From NCBI GenBank assembly GCA_000497835.1, contig KI547170.1, forward strand, positions 224,478 through 278,810: a stretch of 54,333 nucleotides of DNA. Reading direction: 5' to 3'. This document shows, piece after piece, positions 9,563 through 19,061 of the stretch; within the stretch, counting starts at the first letter, position 1; every line of letters begins with the position of its first letter. The notes beneath the pieces are model-generated. The model saw nothing but the letters and a program-made list of their open reading frames with translations. It had not been told where the DNA came from and did not search any database. Source of the stretch: a gamma proteobacterium L18 (lineage in GTDB: Bacteria > Pseudomonadota > Gammaproteobacteria > Pseudomonadales > Pseudomonadaceae). The position numbers were made by a program, and so were the translations under genes.

Positions 9563-12500
9563 ATGGCTGACCGGCACGATTACGTGGCGCTGGAATGGGT
9601 CAAGGGCGAAATCGTCGAGACCCTCAAGCAGGCGCGCTCGGCGCTGGAGGCCTTTGTTGCCGAACCCCATGCCGGCGAGGCCATGGGCCGCTGCCTGGGC
9701 TACCTGCACCAGGTGCACGGCAGCTTGCAGATGGTCGAGTTCTACGGCGCGGCGCTGTTCGCCGAAGAAATCGAACACCTGGGTCGGGCCCTGGCCCACG
9801 GCCGTGTGACCCAGCAGGCTGAAGCCGTGAAGTGGCTGCTGCAGGCCTTTACCCAATTACCCCTTTACCTGGACCAGGTGCACCTGGCTCGTCGTGATTT
9901 GCCCCTGGTGGTACTGCCTTTGATCAACGATTTACGCAACGCCCGGGGCGCCACGCCGCTGGCGGAAACCAGCCTGTTCGGCGTTGAACTGCCCACCCCC
10001 GAGGCCCTGGACGTCAACGAACTGGCCCAGATCGATACCCCGCAACTGCCCGAGGTGCTGCGCAAGCTGCGGCAAAGCCTGCAGCAGGCGCTGGTGGGCT
10101 TGATGCGTGATCAGGACGTGCCGCTGCACCTGGGGCAGATGGCGCGGGTGTTCGCCCGCCTGGAAACCGTGGCCGAAGGCGCGCCGCTCAGCCCCTTGTG
10201 GCAGGTGGCCTCGGCGCTGGTGGAGGGCTTGCAGACCGGCGCGGTGGCCCACAGCCCGGCGCTCAACAGCCTGCTCAAGGACTGCGACCGCGAACTGCGG
10301 CGCTTGCTGGATGACGGCGTGGTGGGGATCAATCAGCCCGCACCGCCGCAATTGCTCAAGGGCCTGCTGTTCTACGTCGCCACGGCGCAGGGCCAGTCGC
10401 CACGCCTGCAAGCGCTGCGCGAAGCCTATGAGCTGGGCGAGCCGCCGGCGCCAGGGCATTCGCTGGCCCAGCAACAGGCTCACCTGGTGGTGCCCGACCC
10501 CGACGCGCTGCGTTCGGTGGTCAGTGCCTTGTGCGAGGAGTTGGTGCGGGTCAAGGAGCAGCTCGATCAGTTCGTGCGCAGCGATCGCCAGCAGGTCGGC
10601 CTGCTTGAAGGCCTGGTGCCGTCGCTGCGCCAGGTCACCGATACCTTGGCGGTGCTGGGCTTCGGCCAGCCACGCAAGGTGATTCTCGACCAGATGGCCG
10701 TGGTCCACGGCCTGGCCCAGGGCATTCGCGAGCCCAGCGACTCGGTGCTGATGGACGTGGCCGGGGCGCTGCTGTACGTGGAGTCGACCCTGGCCGGCAT
10801 GGTCGGCCCCGACGAGCCTGTGCGCGCCGATGAAAGCCGCCTGCCCAGCACTGACCTCACCCAGATCCACCAACTGGTCATCAAGGAAGCGCGTTTCGGC
10901 CTGCAGCAGGCCAAGGACATGATCAGCGAATACCTGGACTCGGCGGGTGCCCGCGAGCGCCTGCAACCCTTGCCCGAGCTGTTGACCCAGGTGCGTGGCG
11001 CCTTGGCGATGATCCCGTTGACCCGCGCCGCCGGCCTGCTGGAAACCTGCAATCACTACATCAAGGCCCACCTGCTGGTGGAGCCGCAGCAGCCCGACGC
11101 ACCGCAACTGGACAACCTGGCCGATGCCCTGACCGCCATCGAGTATTACCTGGAGCGCCTGAGCGAAGACCCCCAGGCCCCCGGCGATCGCCTGCTGGAC
11201 GTGGCCGAGGAAGGCCTGGCGGCGCTGGGCTACTTGCCGGAAGCGGCGGATGTGCCCGTGCTGGAAGACGTGCTCAGCCCCACCGAAGCGCTGGTGATGC
11301 GCGACCTGCAGCCGCTGGATAACGCCCAGGTCAAACGCTCGCTGGCCGGCGTGCTGGCCAGCCCCGTGCCGGTGTTCAACCCGCCGGCGCAATCGGCACC
11401 CGCCAGCCTGTTGCCGCCCCCGGCGGACGAAGCGCCGGTGGACGAAGAGCTGCGTGAAGTGTTCCTGGAGGAAGCCGAGGAAGTACTGCAAGTACTGCGC
11501 GAGTACCTGCCACGGTGGGTCCGGGACAGCAGTGACCAGCGCTCGCTGGGCGAATTGCGGCGCGCGTTCCACACCCTCAAGGGCAGTGGCCGCATGGTGC
11601 GCGCACTGGTGCTGGGCGAGCTGGCCTGGGCCTGCGAAAACCTGCTCAACCGCGTGCTGGACCGCAGCGTCGCCGACGTGGCTGCCGTGGCACAGGTGCT
11701 CGATCAGGTGGTGCAGCTGATGCCTGGCCTGGTCGAGGAGTTCGCCGCCGCTGGCCAGCATCAGCGCGACGACGTCGACCAGTTGGCCGCCGCTGCCCAT
11801 CAGCTGGCCAGCGAGATGAGCGACGATACCGGCCTGGACCCACAGTTGCTGGACATCTTCCGCAATGAGGCCCTGGGCCACCTGACGACCATCGAGCTGT
11901 TCCTGGCCTCGGCCCGCACCCAGGTCGATGACGGCTTGCAACGTGCCATGCACACCCTCAAGGGCAGCGCCTACATGGCCGGTGTGCTGCCGATGGCCGA
12001 ACTGGCCAGCCCGTTCGATGCCCTGACCCGTGAATACAAGGCGCATGAGCTGCCCCTGGAGGCCAGCGACCTGAGCCTGATGGTGCGCGGCGTAGTCTGC
12101 TGGCATTTGGGCCTGGCGCAGTTGGCCAGCACGCCATTGGCTGCCATTCCCAACGCCGCTGTCCTGGCCCGCGAGGTTGTCGCGCGCCTGCAACAGCGCC
12201 TGGGCTCGCAACCTGAAACCGCCCCTGCCCAGCGCGATGCCCAGGCCACCCAGGCGTTTCTGATGCTGGCCATGGACATCCTCTACGACGCCGAATCGCT
12301 GCTCAAACAGTGGCGCCAGCAGCCTGGCAGCCGCCTGGAGCTGGAGCGCCTGCTGGACGAACTGACCCGCATGGGCGAGGGCGCGCAACTGGCCGACCTG
12401 CCGGCCGTGGACGACCTGTGCGAAGCGCTGCTGGACGTCTACGGGGCCGTGGAGGAAAGCAGCCTCATGGCCAGCGACGCTTTCTTCGACGAGGCCGAGC

Positions 12501-15406
12501 ACGCCCATGATGCGCTGATCGATATGCTCGACCAGGTGGCCGCCGGCCAAGCCCCGGACCCGCAACCGGCGCGCATCCAGGCCTTGCACCACTTGCTGGA
12601 ACAGGGCCTGGCCCCCGATGCCATGGGCCACGTGGGCCAGGGCGGCATTACCGAACTGGCGACCCTGACCGACCACTTGCAGGCCCAGGCCAGCGAGCTG
12701 CCGGGCGTGGACGATGATGTCATTGCCTTCTTCCTCGACGAGGCGATCGACATCCTCGAAAGCGCCGACCAGGCCTTGCAGCGCTGGCTGTCCGACCCGG
12801 ACAACATGGCCCCGCTGTCCTCCCTGCAGCGCGACCTGCACACCCTCAAGGGCGGCGCGCGCATGGCCAATGTCCCCGCCGTCGACGACCTGGCCCAGGA
12901 GCTGGAGCTGGTCTACGAGGCCCTGGGCAAGCGCCGTCAGCGCTTCAGCGAACCGTTGGCGACCCTGCTGCTCGATTGCCATGAGCAATTGGCGACCATG
13001 CTCGAACAGTTGCAGCGCGGCCAGGCCGCTGGCAGCGCCGAGGACCTGGCCCAGGCGCTGATCGAAGCGCGGCAGGCCGTGGCGCCGGTGGAGCCCGAAG
13101 CGCCGACGGCCGCCAGCGGCGATAACGAACTGCTGGAAGTGTTCCTGGAAGAGGGCTTCGACATTGTCGAAAGCTCCGGCGCCGCCTTGCAGCGCTGGCA
13201 GGCCGACCCGCGCAACAGCCTGGAAATCGAAAACCTGCTGCGTGACCTGCACACCCTCAAGGGCGGTGCGCGCATGGTCGAGATCGCGCCCATCGGCGAC
13301 CTGGCCCACGAACTGGAATTCCTCTACGAGAACCTGTCTGCCGGGGTGTTGGCGCCTAGCCCGCCGCTGTTCAGCCTGCTGCAGAACGGCCATGACCGCC
13401 TGGCGCACATGCTCGATGCGGTGCGCCTGCGTCATCCGGTGCAGGCCGACCCCACATTGATCGCGGCCATTCGCGGCTTTGTCAGCCCGGTCGCCGCCAC
13501 GCCGCAGCCCGAGCGTGCGGTACTGCTGCCCGAGCAGCCCGTGGCGGCGCCGGAGCGCGTGCCGGGGGACATGGTCAAGGTGGCCGCCGAGGTGCTGGAA
13601 GACCTGGGCAACCTGGCCGGCGAAACGTCGATCTTCCGGGGGCGCATCGAGCAGCAGGTCAACGATGCCCAGGTCGCCCTCAACGAGATGGAAACCACCA
13701 TCGAGCGCATGCGCGAGCAGTTGCGCCGCCTCGACACCGAGACCCAGGGCCGCATCCTCAGCCGCCAGCATGCCGACAGCGAACGCCAGGGCTACGAGGA
13801 CTTCGACCCGCTGGAGATGGACCGTCATTCGCAGTTGCAGCAACTGTCGCGGGCGCTGTTCGAGTCGGCGTCCGACCTGCTCGACCTGCAGGAAACCCTG
13901 GCGGCCCGCAACCACGAAGCGCACAAACTGTTGCAGTTGCAGGCCCGGGTCAATACCGAGCTGCAGGAAGGCCTGATGCGCACCCGCATGGTGCCCTTCG
14001 AGCGCATGGTGCCGCGCCTGCAACGGCTGGTGCGTCAGGTGGCTGGCGAGCTGGGCAAGCAGGTCGAATTCGATGTTACCAATGCCGAGGGCGAGCTGGA
14101 CCGCAGCGTGCTGGAACGCATGCTGGCGCCGCTGGAACACATGCTGCGCAACGCCATCGACCACGGTCTTGAGCCCACCGACGTGCGCCTGGCCAAGGGC
14201 AAGCCGGCCCAGGGGCGGATCACCCTGAACCTGCTGCACGAGGGCGGCGACATCGTCATCGAGCTCAGTGACGACGGTGCGGGCGTGCCGCTTGAAGCGG
14301 TGCGGGCCAAGGCTATCAAGCGCGGGTTGATCGAGGTCGACAGCGTGGTCAGCGACCACGACGTGCTGCAATTCATTCTGCAGCCCGGCTTCTCCACCGC
14401 CGCCAAGGTCACGCAGATATCCGGGCGCGGCCTGGGCATGGACGTGGTGCATGAAGAGGTCAAGCAACTGGGCGGCTCGATGATCATCGACTCGCGGGCG
14501 GGGCAAGGCGCACGCTTCCAGATCCGCCTGCCGTTCAGCGTGTCGGTGAACCGGGCGCTGATGGTGCAGTGTGCCGATGAGGTGTACGCGCTGCCGCTCA
14601 ATGGCCTGGAAGGCATCGTGCGGGTGCTGCCGGCCGAACTGGAAGAGTATTACCACATGGACCCGCCGCGGTATCACTACGGCGGCCAGAGCTATGACCT
14701 GCGCTACCTGGGCGACCTGCTGTACAACAGCCCGCGCCCGAACCTGCTGGGCCAGACCCAGCCGCTGCCGTTGCTGTTGATCCATGGCCAGGACTACCAG
14801 ATGGCGGTGCAGGTGGACGCCCTGGACGGCTCGCGGGAAATCGTGGTCAAGAGCCTGGGGCCGCAGTTCGCCGGGGTGCAGGGCCTGTCTGGCGCGACCA
14901 TCCTGGGCGACGGCCGGGTGGTGTTGATTCTCGACCTGCTGGCCCAGGTGCGCGCCGCTCACGTCCGGCAGATGCAGCAATTGCCCGCCCGTGCACAGCC
15001 GCCGTCGCCGCTTGTGGAACTGCCGCAAAGCCGGGCACGGCTGGTGATGGTGGTGGACGACTCGGTCACCGTGCGCAAGGTCACCAGCCGCCTGCTGGAG
15101 CGCCATGGCATGACCGTGCTGACCGCCAAGGACGGTGTCGACGCCATGGCCTTGCTGCAGGATCACCTCCCGGACGTGCTGTTGCTGGACATCGAAATGC
15201 CGCGCATGGACGGCTTCGAAGTGGCCACCGAAATCCGCCACGACCCGCGCCTCAAAGACCTGCCGATCATCATGATCACCTCGCGCACCGGGCAAAAACA
15301 CCGTGAGCGGGCCATGGCCATCGGCGTCAATGACTACCTGGGCAAGCCGTATCAGGAATCGGTGCTGCTCGACAGTATCGCCCAGTGGAGCCGCAGCCAT
15401 GCTTGA
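9563..15406 (+). CDS. chpA: hybrid chemotaxis histidine kinase ChpA (PilL) with multiple Hpt domains
   Basis: Very large CheA-type kinase, 1947 residues. A degenerate Hpt-like/FimL-like N-terminus is followed by four clear phosphotransfer sites of the H-T-L-K-G type, at His670, His797, His1093 and His1230. Then come a dimerisation helix pair, an HATPase (RMVPFERMVPRL; N-box NAIDHG; G-boxes DDGAGV and GRGLGMDVV), a CheW-like domain, and a C-terminal receiver with phosphoacceptor Asp1876 (LLLDIEMPRMDG). P. aeruginosa ChpA is about 2470 residues with more Xpt domains, so this is a shorter version. It starts 26 bases after pilJ and overlaps chpC by 8 bases. Confidence 0.95.
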   Translation: MADRHDYVALEWVKGEIVETLKQARSALEAFVAEPHAGEAMGRCLGYLHQVHGSLQMVEFYGAALFAEEIEHLGRALAHGRVTQQAEAVKWLLQAFTQLPLYLDQVHLARRDLPLVVLPLINDLRNARGATPLAETSLFGVELPTPEALDVNELAQIDTPQLPEVLRKLRQSLQQALVGLMRDQDVPLHLGQMARVFARLETVAEGAPLSPLWQVASALVEGLQTGAVAHSPALNSLLKDCDRELRRLLDDGVVGINQPAPPQLLKGLLFYVATAQGQSPRLQALREAYELGEPPAPGHSLAQQQAHLVVPDPDALRSVVSALCEELVRVKEQLDQFVRSDRQQVGLLEGLVPSLRQVTDTLAVLGFGQPRKVILDQMAVVHGLAQGIREPSDSVLMDVAGALLYVESTLAGMVGPDEPVRADESRLPSTDLTQIHQLVIKEARFGLQQAKDMISEYLDSAGARERLQPLPELLTQVRGALAMIPLTRAAGLLETCNHYIKAHLLVEPQQPDAPQLDNLADALTAIEYYLERLSEDPQAPGDRLLDVAEEGLAALGYLPEAADVPVLEDVLSPTEALVMRDLQPLDNAQVKRSLAGVLASPVPVFNPPAQSAPASLLPPPADEAPVDEELREVFLEEAEEVLQVLREYLPRWVRDSSDQRSLGELRRAFHTLKGSGRMVRALVLGELAWACENLLNRVLDRSVADVAAVAQVLDQVVQLMPGLVEEFAAAGQHQRDDVDQLAAAAHQLASEMSDDTGLDPQLLDIFRNEALGHLTTIELFLASARTQVDDGLQRAMHTLKGSAYMAGVLPMAELASPFDALTREYKAHELPLEASDLSLMVRGVVCWHLGLAQLASTPLAAIPNAAVLAREVVARLQQRLGSQPETAPAQRDAQATQAFLMLAMDILYDAESLLKQWRQQPGSRLELERLLDELTRMGEGAQLADLPAVDDLCEALLDVYGAVEESSLMASDAFFDEAEHAHDALIDMLDQVAAGQAPDPQPARIQALHHLLEQGLAPDAMGHVGQGGITELATLTDHLQAQASELPGVDDDVIAFFLDEAIDILESADQALQRWLSDPDNMAPLSSLQRDLHTLKGGARMANVPAVDDLAQELELVYEALGKRRQRFSEPLATLLLDCHEQLATMLEQLQRGQAAGSAEDLAQALIEARQAVAPVEPEAPTAASGDNELLEVFLEEGFDIVESSGAALQRWQADPRNSLEIENLLRDLHTLKGGARMVEIAPIGDLAHELEFLYENLSAGVLAPSPPLFSLLQNGHDRLAHMLDAVRLRHPVQADPTLIAAIRGFVSPVAATPQPERAVLLPEQPVAAPERVPGDMVKVAAEVLEDLGNLAGETSIFRGRIEQQVNDAQVALNEMETTIERMREQLRRLDTETQGRILSRQHADSERQGYEDFDPLEMDRHSQLQQLSRALFESASDLLDLQETLAARNHEAHKLLQLQARVNTELQEGLMRTRMVPFERMVPRLQRLVRQVAGELGKQVEFDVTNAEGELDRSVLERMLAPLEHMLRNAIDHGLEPTDVRLAKGKPAQGRITLNLLHEGGDIVIELSDDGAGVPLEAVRAKAIKRGLIEVDSVVSDHDVLQFILQPGFSTAAKVTQISGRGLGMDVVHEEVKQLGGSMIIDSRAGQGARFQIRLPFSVSVNRALMVQCADEVYALPLNGLEGIVRVLPAELEEYYHMDPPRYHYGGQSYDLRYLGDLLYNSPRPNLLGQTQPLPLLLIHGQDYQMAVQVDALDGSREIVVKSLGPQFAGVQGLSGATILGDGRVVLILDLLAQVRAAHVRQMQQLPARAQPPSPLVELPQSRARLVMVVDDSVTVRKVTSRLLERHGMTVLTAKDGVDAMALLQDHLPDVLLLDIEMPRMDGFEVATEIRHDPRLKDLPIIMITSRTGQKHRERAMAIGVNDYLGKPYQESVLLDSIAQWSRSHA

Positions 15407-15857
15407 CCGCGCCATCGGCCGTCGCACCACCCTGACGGCATTGCTGTTGCCGTTGTCGGACCGCACCCTGGTGCTGCCCAACGTCGCCGTGGCCGAGCTG
15501 ATTGGCTACCAGTTCGGCCAGCCGGCGCCGGATCGCCCGGCCTGGCACCTGGGGCATATCACCTGGCGCAACCAGTTGCTGCCGCTGGTCAGCTTCGAAG
15601 CGGCCTGCGGCGCGCCGCTTGTGATGGGTGAGCAGGCGCGGATCGTGGTGCTCAATGCCTTGGGGGACAGCCCGTTGCGGTTTATCGGGTTGTTGATTCA
15701 GGGCGTGCCGCGTTCATGCCGGTTGGACAGCCAGTTGAGCTACGTGGACGTGCCGTTGGCGGGGTTGGAGATCGCTGCTGTGCAGGTTGGCGAACAGGTC
15801 GCCAAGGTGCCCGATCTGGTGGGCATTGAACGCTTGCTTGATAGTAACGCCCTTTAA
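15399..15857 (+). CDS. chpC: CheW-like protein ChpC
   Basis: 152-residue CheW-domain protein. ATG 15399 lies inside the last codons of chpA (8-base overlap), so it is translationally coupled. LPNVAVAELIGYQ near the N-terminus, then HITWRNQLLPLVSFE and FIGLLIQGVPRS match ChpC/CheW proteins. It closes the operon; the methylesterase chpB that lies between chpA and chpC in P. aeruginosa is missing. Confidence 0.88.
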   Translation: MLDRAIGRRTTLTALLLPLSDRTLVLPNVAVAELIGYQFGQPAPDRPAWHLGHITWRNQLLPLVSFEAACGAPLVMGEQARIVVLNALGDSPLRFIGLLIQGVPRSCRLDSQLSYVDVPLAGLEIAAVQVGEQVAKVPDLVGIERLLDSNAL

Positions 15858-15873
15858 CAGCGGCGATCTTTCG

Positions 15874-16097
15874 GGCCTCATCGCGAGCAAGCTTTGCTCC
15901 CACAGTCGCACCCCTGTGGGAGATTCTATGGTGCTGAGCAACCTGTGGGAGCGGGTTCTACCCGCGAAAAAAACACCGCGAAGTACCTGAACCACCACAG
16001 TGCTCTCTTCGCGGGCAGAGCCCGCTCCCACAGTGATGTGGCAACCACCGATGTGAGCTGCACCACTGTGGGAGCAAAGCTTGCTCGCGATGAGGCC
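15874..16097. repeat. nested pair of REP doublets (REPIN within REPIN)
   Basis: The outer arms (15874-15905 and 16066-16097) are perfect 32-base inverted copies of a REP carrying GCGAGCAAGCTTTGCTCCCA. Nested inside, 15943-16033 holds a second inverted pair of a different REP family (GTGGGAGCGGG...CCCGCGAA). A further fragment CTGTGGGAG occurs at about 15914. This fills most of the 356-base gap between chpC and mdcA. It could fold as a two-tier cruciform or long RNA hairpin and separate the two operons. Confidence 0.85.
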
Positions 16098-16114
16098 ATC
16101 GGCAGCACCTTGGA

Positions 16115-16137
16115 TTCATTACCCTAAGCGTAACGAA
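16115..16137. promoter_or_regulatory. candidate LysR-type operator upstream of mdcA
   Basis: Inverted repeat TTCATTAC-N7-GTAACGAA (one mismatch in 8-base arms) containing a T-N11-A LysR core. It lies 77 bases before the mdcA start, the usual distance for activator binding. The only LysR gene nearby is mdcR. Function is inferred. Confidence 0.45.
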
Positions 16138-16213
16138 CCCTCTCCACGCTTGATTGATGCCCCGGCCTCTCCGGCCTAAGGTCTGTCCACGACATCCCCG
16201 CCGTGGAGGCCCC

Positions 16214-17890
16214 ATGACAACGACAATCACCCCCGAGCCACAGTGGACGCGGCGGCGCAGCGAGAAGCAGCGGCGCATCGAGCAGGTGCGCGCCCTGGCT
16301 GACGGTGTGGTGCTGCCTACCGACGCTATCGTCGCCGCCCTGGAAGCGCTGCTGATGCCCGGCGACCGGGTGGTGCTGGAAGGCAACAACCAGAAGCAGG
16401 CCGATTTCCTCTCGCGCTCCCTGGCCCAGGTTGACCCTGGCAAGCTTCACGACCTGCACATGATCATGCCCAGCGTCGGCCGCCCCGAGCACCTGGACCT
16501 GTTCGAGAAGGGCATCGCCCGCAAGCTCGACTTCTCCTTCGCCGGCACCCAGAGCCTGCGCATCAGCCAGTTGCTGGAAGACGGCCTGCTGGAAATCGGT
16601 GCCATCCACACCTACATCGAACTCTACTCGCGACTGGTGGTGGACCTGATCCCCAATGTGGTGTTGTCCGCCGGCTTCATGGCCGACCGCCAGGGCAACA
16701 TCTACACCGGCGCCAGCACCGAAGACAGCCCGGCACTGATTGAACCTGCGGCTTTCAGCGACGGCATCGTCATCGTCCAGGTCAACCAGTTGGTGGACGA
16801 CGTCAGCGACCTGCCACGGGTAGACATTCCCGCCAGCTGGGTGGATTTCGTGGTGGTGGCCGACCGGCCGTTCTACATCGAGCCGCTGTTCACCCGCGAC
16901 CCGCGCCACATCAAGCCGGTGCACGTGCTGATGGCGATGATGGCCATCCGTGGCATCTACGAGAAGCACAACGTGCAGTCCCTCAACCATGGCATCGGCT
17001 TCAACACCGCCGCCATCGAATTGATCCTGCCCACCTACGGCGAGTCCCTGGGCCTGAAGGGCAAGATCTGCCGCAACTGGACCCTCAACCCCCATCCCAC
17101 GCTGATCCCGGCCATCGAAAGCGGCTGGGTGCAGAGCGTGCATTGCTTCGGCACCGAGCTGGGCATGGAGAACTACATCGCCGCCCGCCCCGATGTGTTC
17201 TTCACCGGTCGCGACGGCTCCATGCGCTCCAACCGCATGTTCTGCCAACTGGCCGGGCAGTACGCGGTGGACCTGTTTATCGGCGCTACCTTGCAGGTGG
17301 ACGGCGACGGCCATTCCTCCACGGTCACCCGTGGCCGTCTGGCCGGTTTCGGCGGCGCGCCGAACATGGGCCACGACCCCCGCGGCCGTCGCCACGGCAC
17401 CCCGGCCTGGCTGGACATGCGCCGCCCCGGCGCCGATGAAACCAGCACCCTGCTCGAACGTGGGCAGAAGCTGGTGGTGCAGATGGTCGAGACCTTCCAG
17501 GAAGGCGGCAAACCCACCTTCGTCGAAACCCTGGACGCGGTGGAAGTCGCGAAGAAAACCGGCATGCCCCTGGCGCCGATAATGATCTACGGCGATGACG
17601 TTACCCACCTGTTGACCGAAGAAGGCATCGCCTACCTGTACAAGGCTCGTTCGCTGGAAGAGCGCCAGGCCATGATCGCCGCCGTGGCCGGGGTCACCGC
17701 CATCGGCCTGCGTCATAACCCCAAGGACACCGAGCGCATGCGCCGCGAAGGCCTGATCGCCCTGCCCGAAGACCTGGGTATCCGCCGCACCGACGCCACC
17801 CGCGAATGGCTGGCGGCCAAGAGCATCGCCGACCTGGTGGAATGGTCCGGCGGCCTCTACAACCCCCCTGCCAAATTCAGGAGCTGGTGA
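16214..17890 (+). CDS. mdcA: malonate decarboxylase alpha subunit (acetyl-S-ACP:malonate ACP transferase)
   Basis: 558-residue MdcA. It moves the MdcC acyl carrier protein from acetyl to malonate, giving malonyl-S-ACP and acetate. It starts [18 protein letters not shown] at ATG 16214, after the strong Shine-Dalgarno GGAGG; the length fits the family. Internal blocks [28 protein letters not shown] and [17 protein letters not shown] are typical of MdcA. First gene of a tight operon in which all genes through mdcH overlap (TGATG with mdcB). Confidence 0.96.
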   Translation: MTTTITPEPQWTRRRSEKQRRIEQVRALADGVVLPTDAIVAALEALLMPGDRVVLEGNNQKQADFLSRSLAQVDPGKLHDLHMIMPSVGRPEHLDLFEKGIARKLDFSFAGTQSLRISQLLEDGLLEIGAIHTYIELYSRLVVDLIPNVVLSAGFMADRQGNIYTGASTEDSPALIEPAAFSDGIVIVQVNQLVDDVSDLPRVDIPASWVDFVVVADRPFYIEPLFTRDPRHIKPVHVLMAMMAIRGIYEKHNVQSLNHGIGFNTAAIELILPTYGESLGLKGKICRNWTLNPHPTLIPAIESGWVQSVHCFGTELGMENYIAARPDVFFTGRDGSMRSNRMFCQLAGQYAVDLFIGATLQVDGDGHSSTVTRGRLAGFGGAPNMGHDPRGRRHGTPAWLDMRRPGADETSTLLERGQKLVVQMVETFQEGGKPTFVETLDAVEVAKKTGMPLAPIMIYGDDVTHLLTEEGIAYLYKARSLEERQAMIAAVAGVTAIGLRHNPKDTERMRREGLIALPEDLGIRRTDATREWLAAKSIADLVEWSGGLYNPPAKFRSW

Positions 17891-18762
17891 TGCACGCATT
17901 GATCGCGCAACCCAGTGCGCTCACCCTGGCCGAGCAACTGGCGGACCTGGCCGTGGACGCGCTGATCGACGAAGCCGACCTGTCGCCCAAGCCGGCGCTG
18001 GTCGACCGTCGTGGCAGCGGTGCCCATACGGATCTGCACCTGGGGCTGATGCATGCCTCGGCCCTGTCGCTGTGGCCAGCGTTTCAGGCCATGGCCGAAT
18101 CGGCACTGCAAGCTGGCCACGTCAACCTGGCCCTGCGCGAAGCCCTGGGGCAACACGGGCGCGACGGCGAAACCGACATGCTGCGCACCACCGCGGGGGT
18201 GAACACCCATCGCGGCGCCATTTGGGCCCTTGGACTACTGGTGGCCGCTGCAGCCTTGGCGCCTGGTGACCTGGCGCCCGCCTCCGTGGCTGAACGGGCT
18301 GGCGCCCTGGCGCGCTTGCCCGACTGCCTGGCCCCACAACCCATGAGCCACGGCCGGGTGGTGCAACAACGCTACGGCGCCGGTGGCGCCCGCGCCGAAG
18401 CACAGGCTGGCTTCCCGACGGTCATCGACCACGCCTTGCCGCAATTGCGCGCCAGCCGCCTGGCCGGGCACGGCGAGCAGAACGCCCGGCTCGACGCACT
18501 GCTGGCAATCATGGCCACCCTGGCCGACACCTGCGTGCTCTACCGCGCCGGTCCCGAGGGCCTTGCTGCCATGCAGGAGGGCGCACACGCCGTACTGGCC
18601 GCCGGTGGCAGCGCCACATTGGCCGGCCGTCGCCGCCTGCATGTCCTCGACCAGCAACTGCTGGCCCTCAACGCCTCGCCCGGTGGCGCCGCCGACCTGC
18701 TGGCCGCCTGCCTGTTCATCGATCGCCTGGAACGTGGCGAGCATTCACGGAGCCTTGCCTGA
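17890..18762 (+). CDS. mdcB: triphosphoribosyl-dephospho-CoA synthase MdcB
   Basis: 290-residue CitG-like enzyme that makes 2'-(5''-triphosphoribosyl)-3'-dephospho-CoA, the precursor of the MdcC prosthetic group. Conserved segments are [17 protein letters not shown], the [15 protein letters not shown] loop and [16 protein letters not shown]. The start shares one base with the mdcA stop; the stop shares one base with the mdcC start. Confidence 0.95.
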   Translation: MHALIAQPSALTLAEQLADLAVDALIDEADLSPKPALVDRRGSGAHTDLHLGLMHASALSLWPAFQAMAESALQAGHVNLALREALGQHGRDGETDMLRTTAGVNTHRGAIWALGLLVAAAALAPGDLAPASVAERAGALARLPDCLAPQPMSHGRVVQQRYGAGGARAEAQAGFPTVIDHALPQLRASRLAGHGEQNARLDALLAIMATLADTCVLYRAGPEGLAAMQEGAHAVLAAGGSATLAGRRRLHVLDQQLLALNASPGGAADLLAACLFIDRLERGEHSRSLA

Positions 18763-19061
18763 TGGAAACCCTGACTTTTCAATTCCCCGCCGGGCAACCG
18801 GCCCGTGGCCGCGCCCTGGCGGGCTGTGTGGGTTCGGGCGACCTGGAAGTGCTGCTCGAACCCGGCCAGGCCGGTACCTTGGCTATTCAGGTAGTGACGT
18901 CGGTCAACGGCGCCGTCCAGCGCTGGGAGCAACTGTTCGTGCGCATGTTCAGCGGCCAGACGCTGCCGGCGCTGCGCATCGACATCAATGATTTCGGCGC
19001 CACCCCCGGCGTGGTACGCCTGCGCCTTGAACAGGCCCTGGAGGAGATCGGCCATGACTGA
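18762..19061 (+). CDS. mdcC: malonate decarboxylase acyl carrier protein (delta subunit)
   Basis: 99-residue dedicated acyl carrier protein. The GCVGSGDLEV motif contains Ser25, the expected attachment site for the phosphoribosyl-dephospho-CoA arm. The rest reads as a compact alpha/beta domain of normal length. It overlaps mdcB by one base and mdcDE by 8 bases. Confidence 0.95.
   Translation: METLTFQFPAGQPARGRALAGCVGSGDLEVLLEPGQAGTLAIQVVTSVNGAVQRWEQLFVRMFSGQTLPALRIDINDFGATPGVVRLRLEQALEEIGHD

Noticed and set aside
9932..15481. Open frame of 1849 codons on the minus strand opposite chpA
   Set aside because: It is the antisense shadow of chpA: His/Gln/Arg-rich composition, no recognisable domain, no start signal. 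High GC third positions keep such frames open.
15874..16097. Possible CRISPR array from repeated GTGGGAG units
   Set aside because: Repeats are inverted, not direct, belong to two families, are few and unevenly spaced, and there are no cas genes. They are REP elements.
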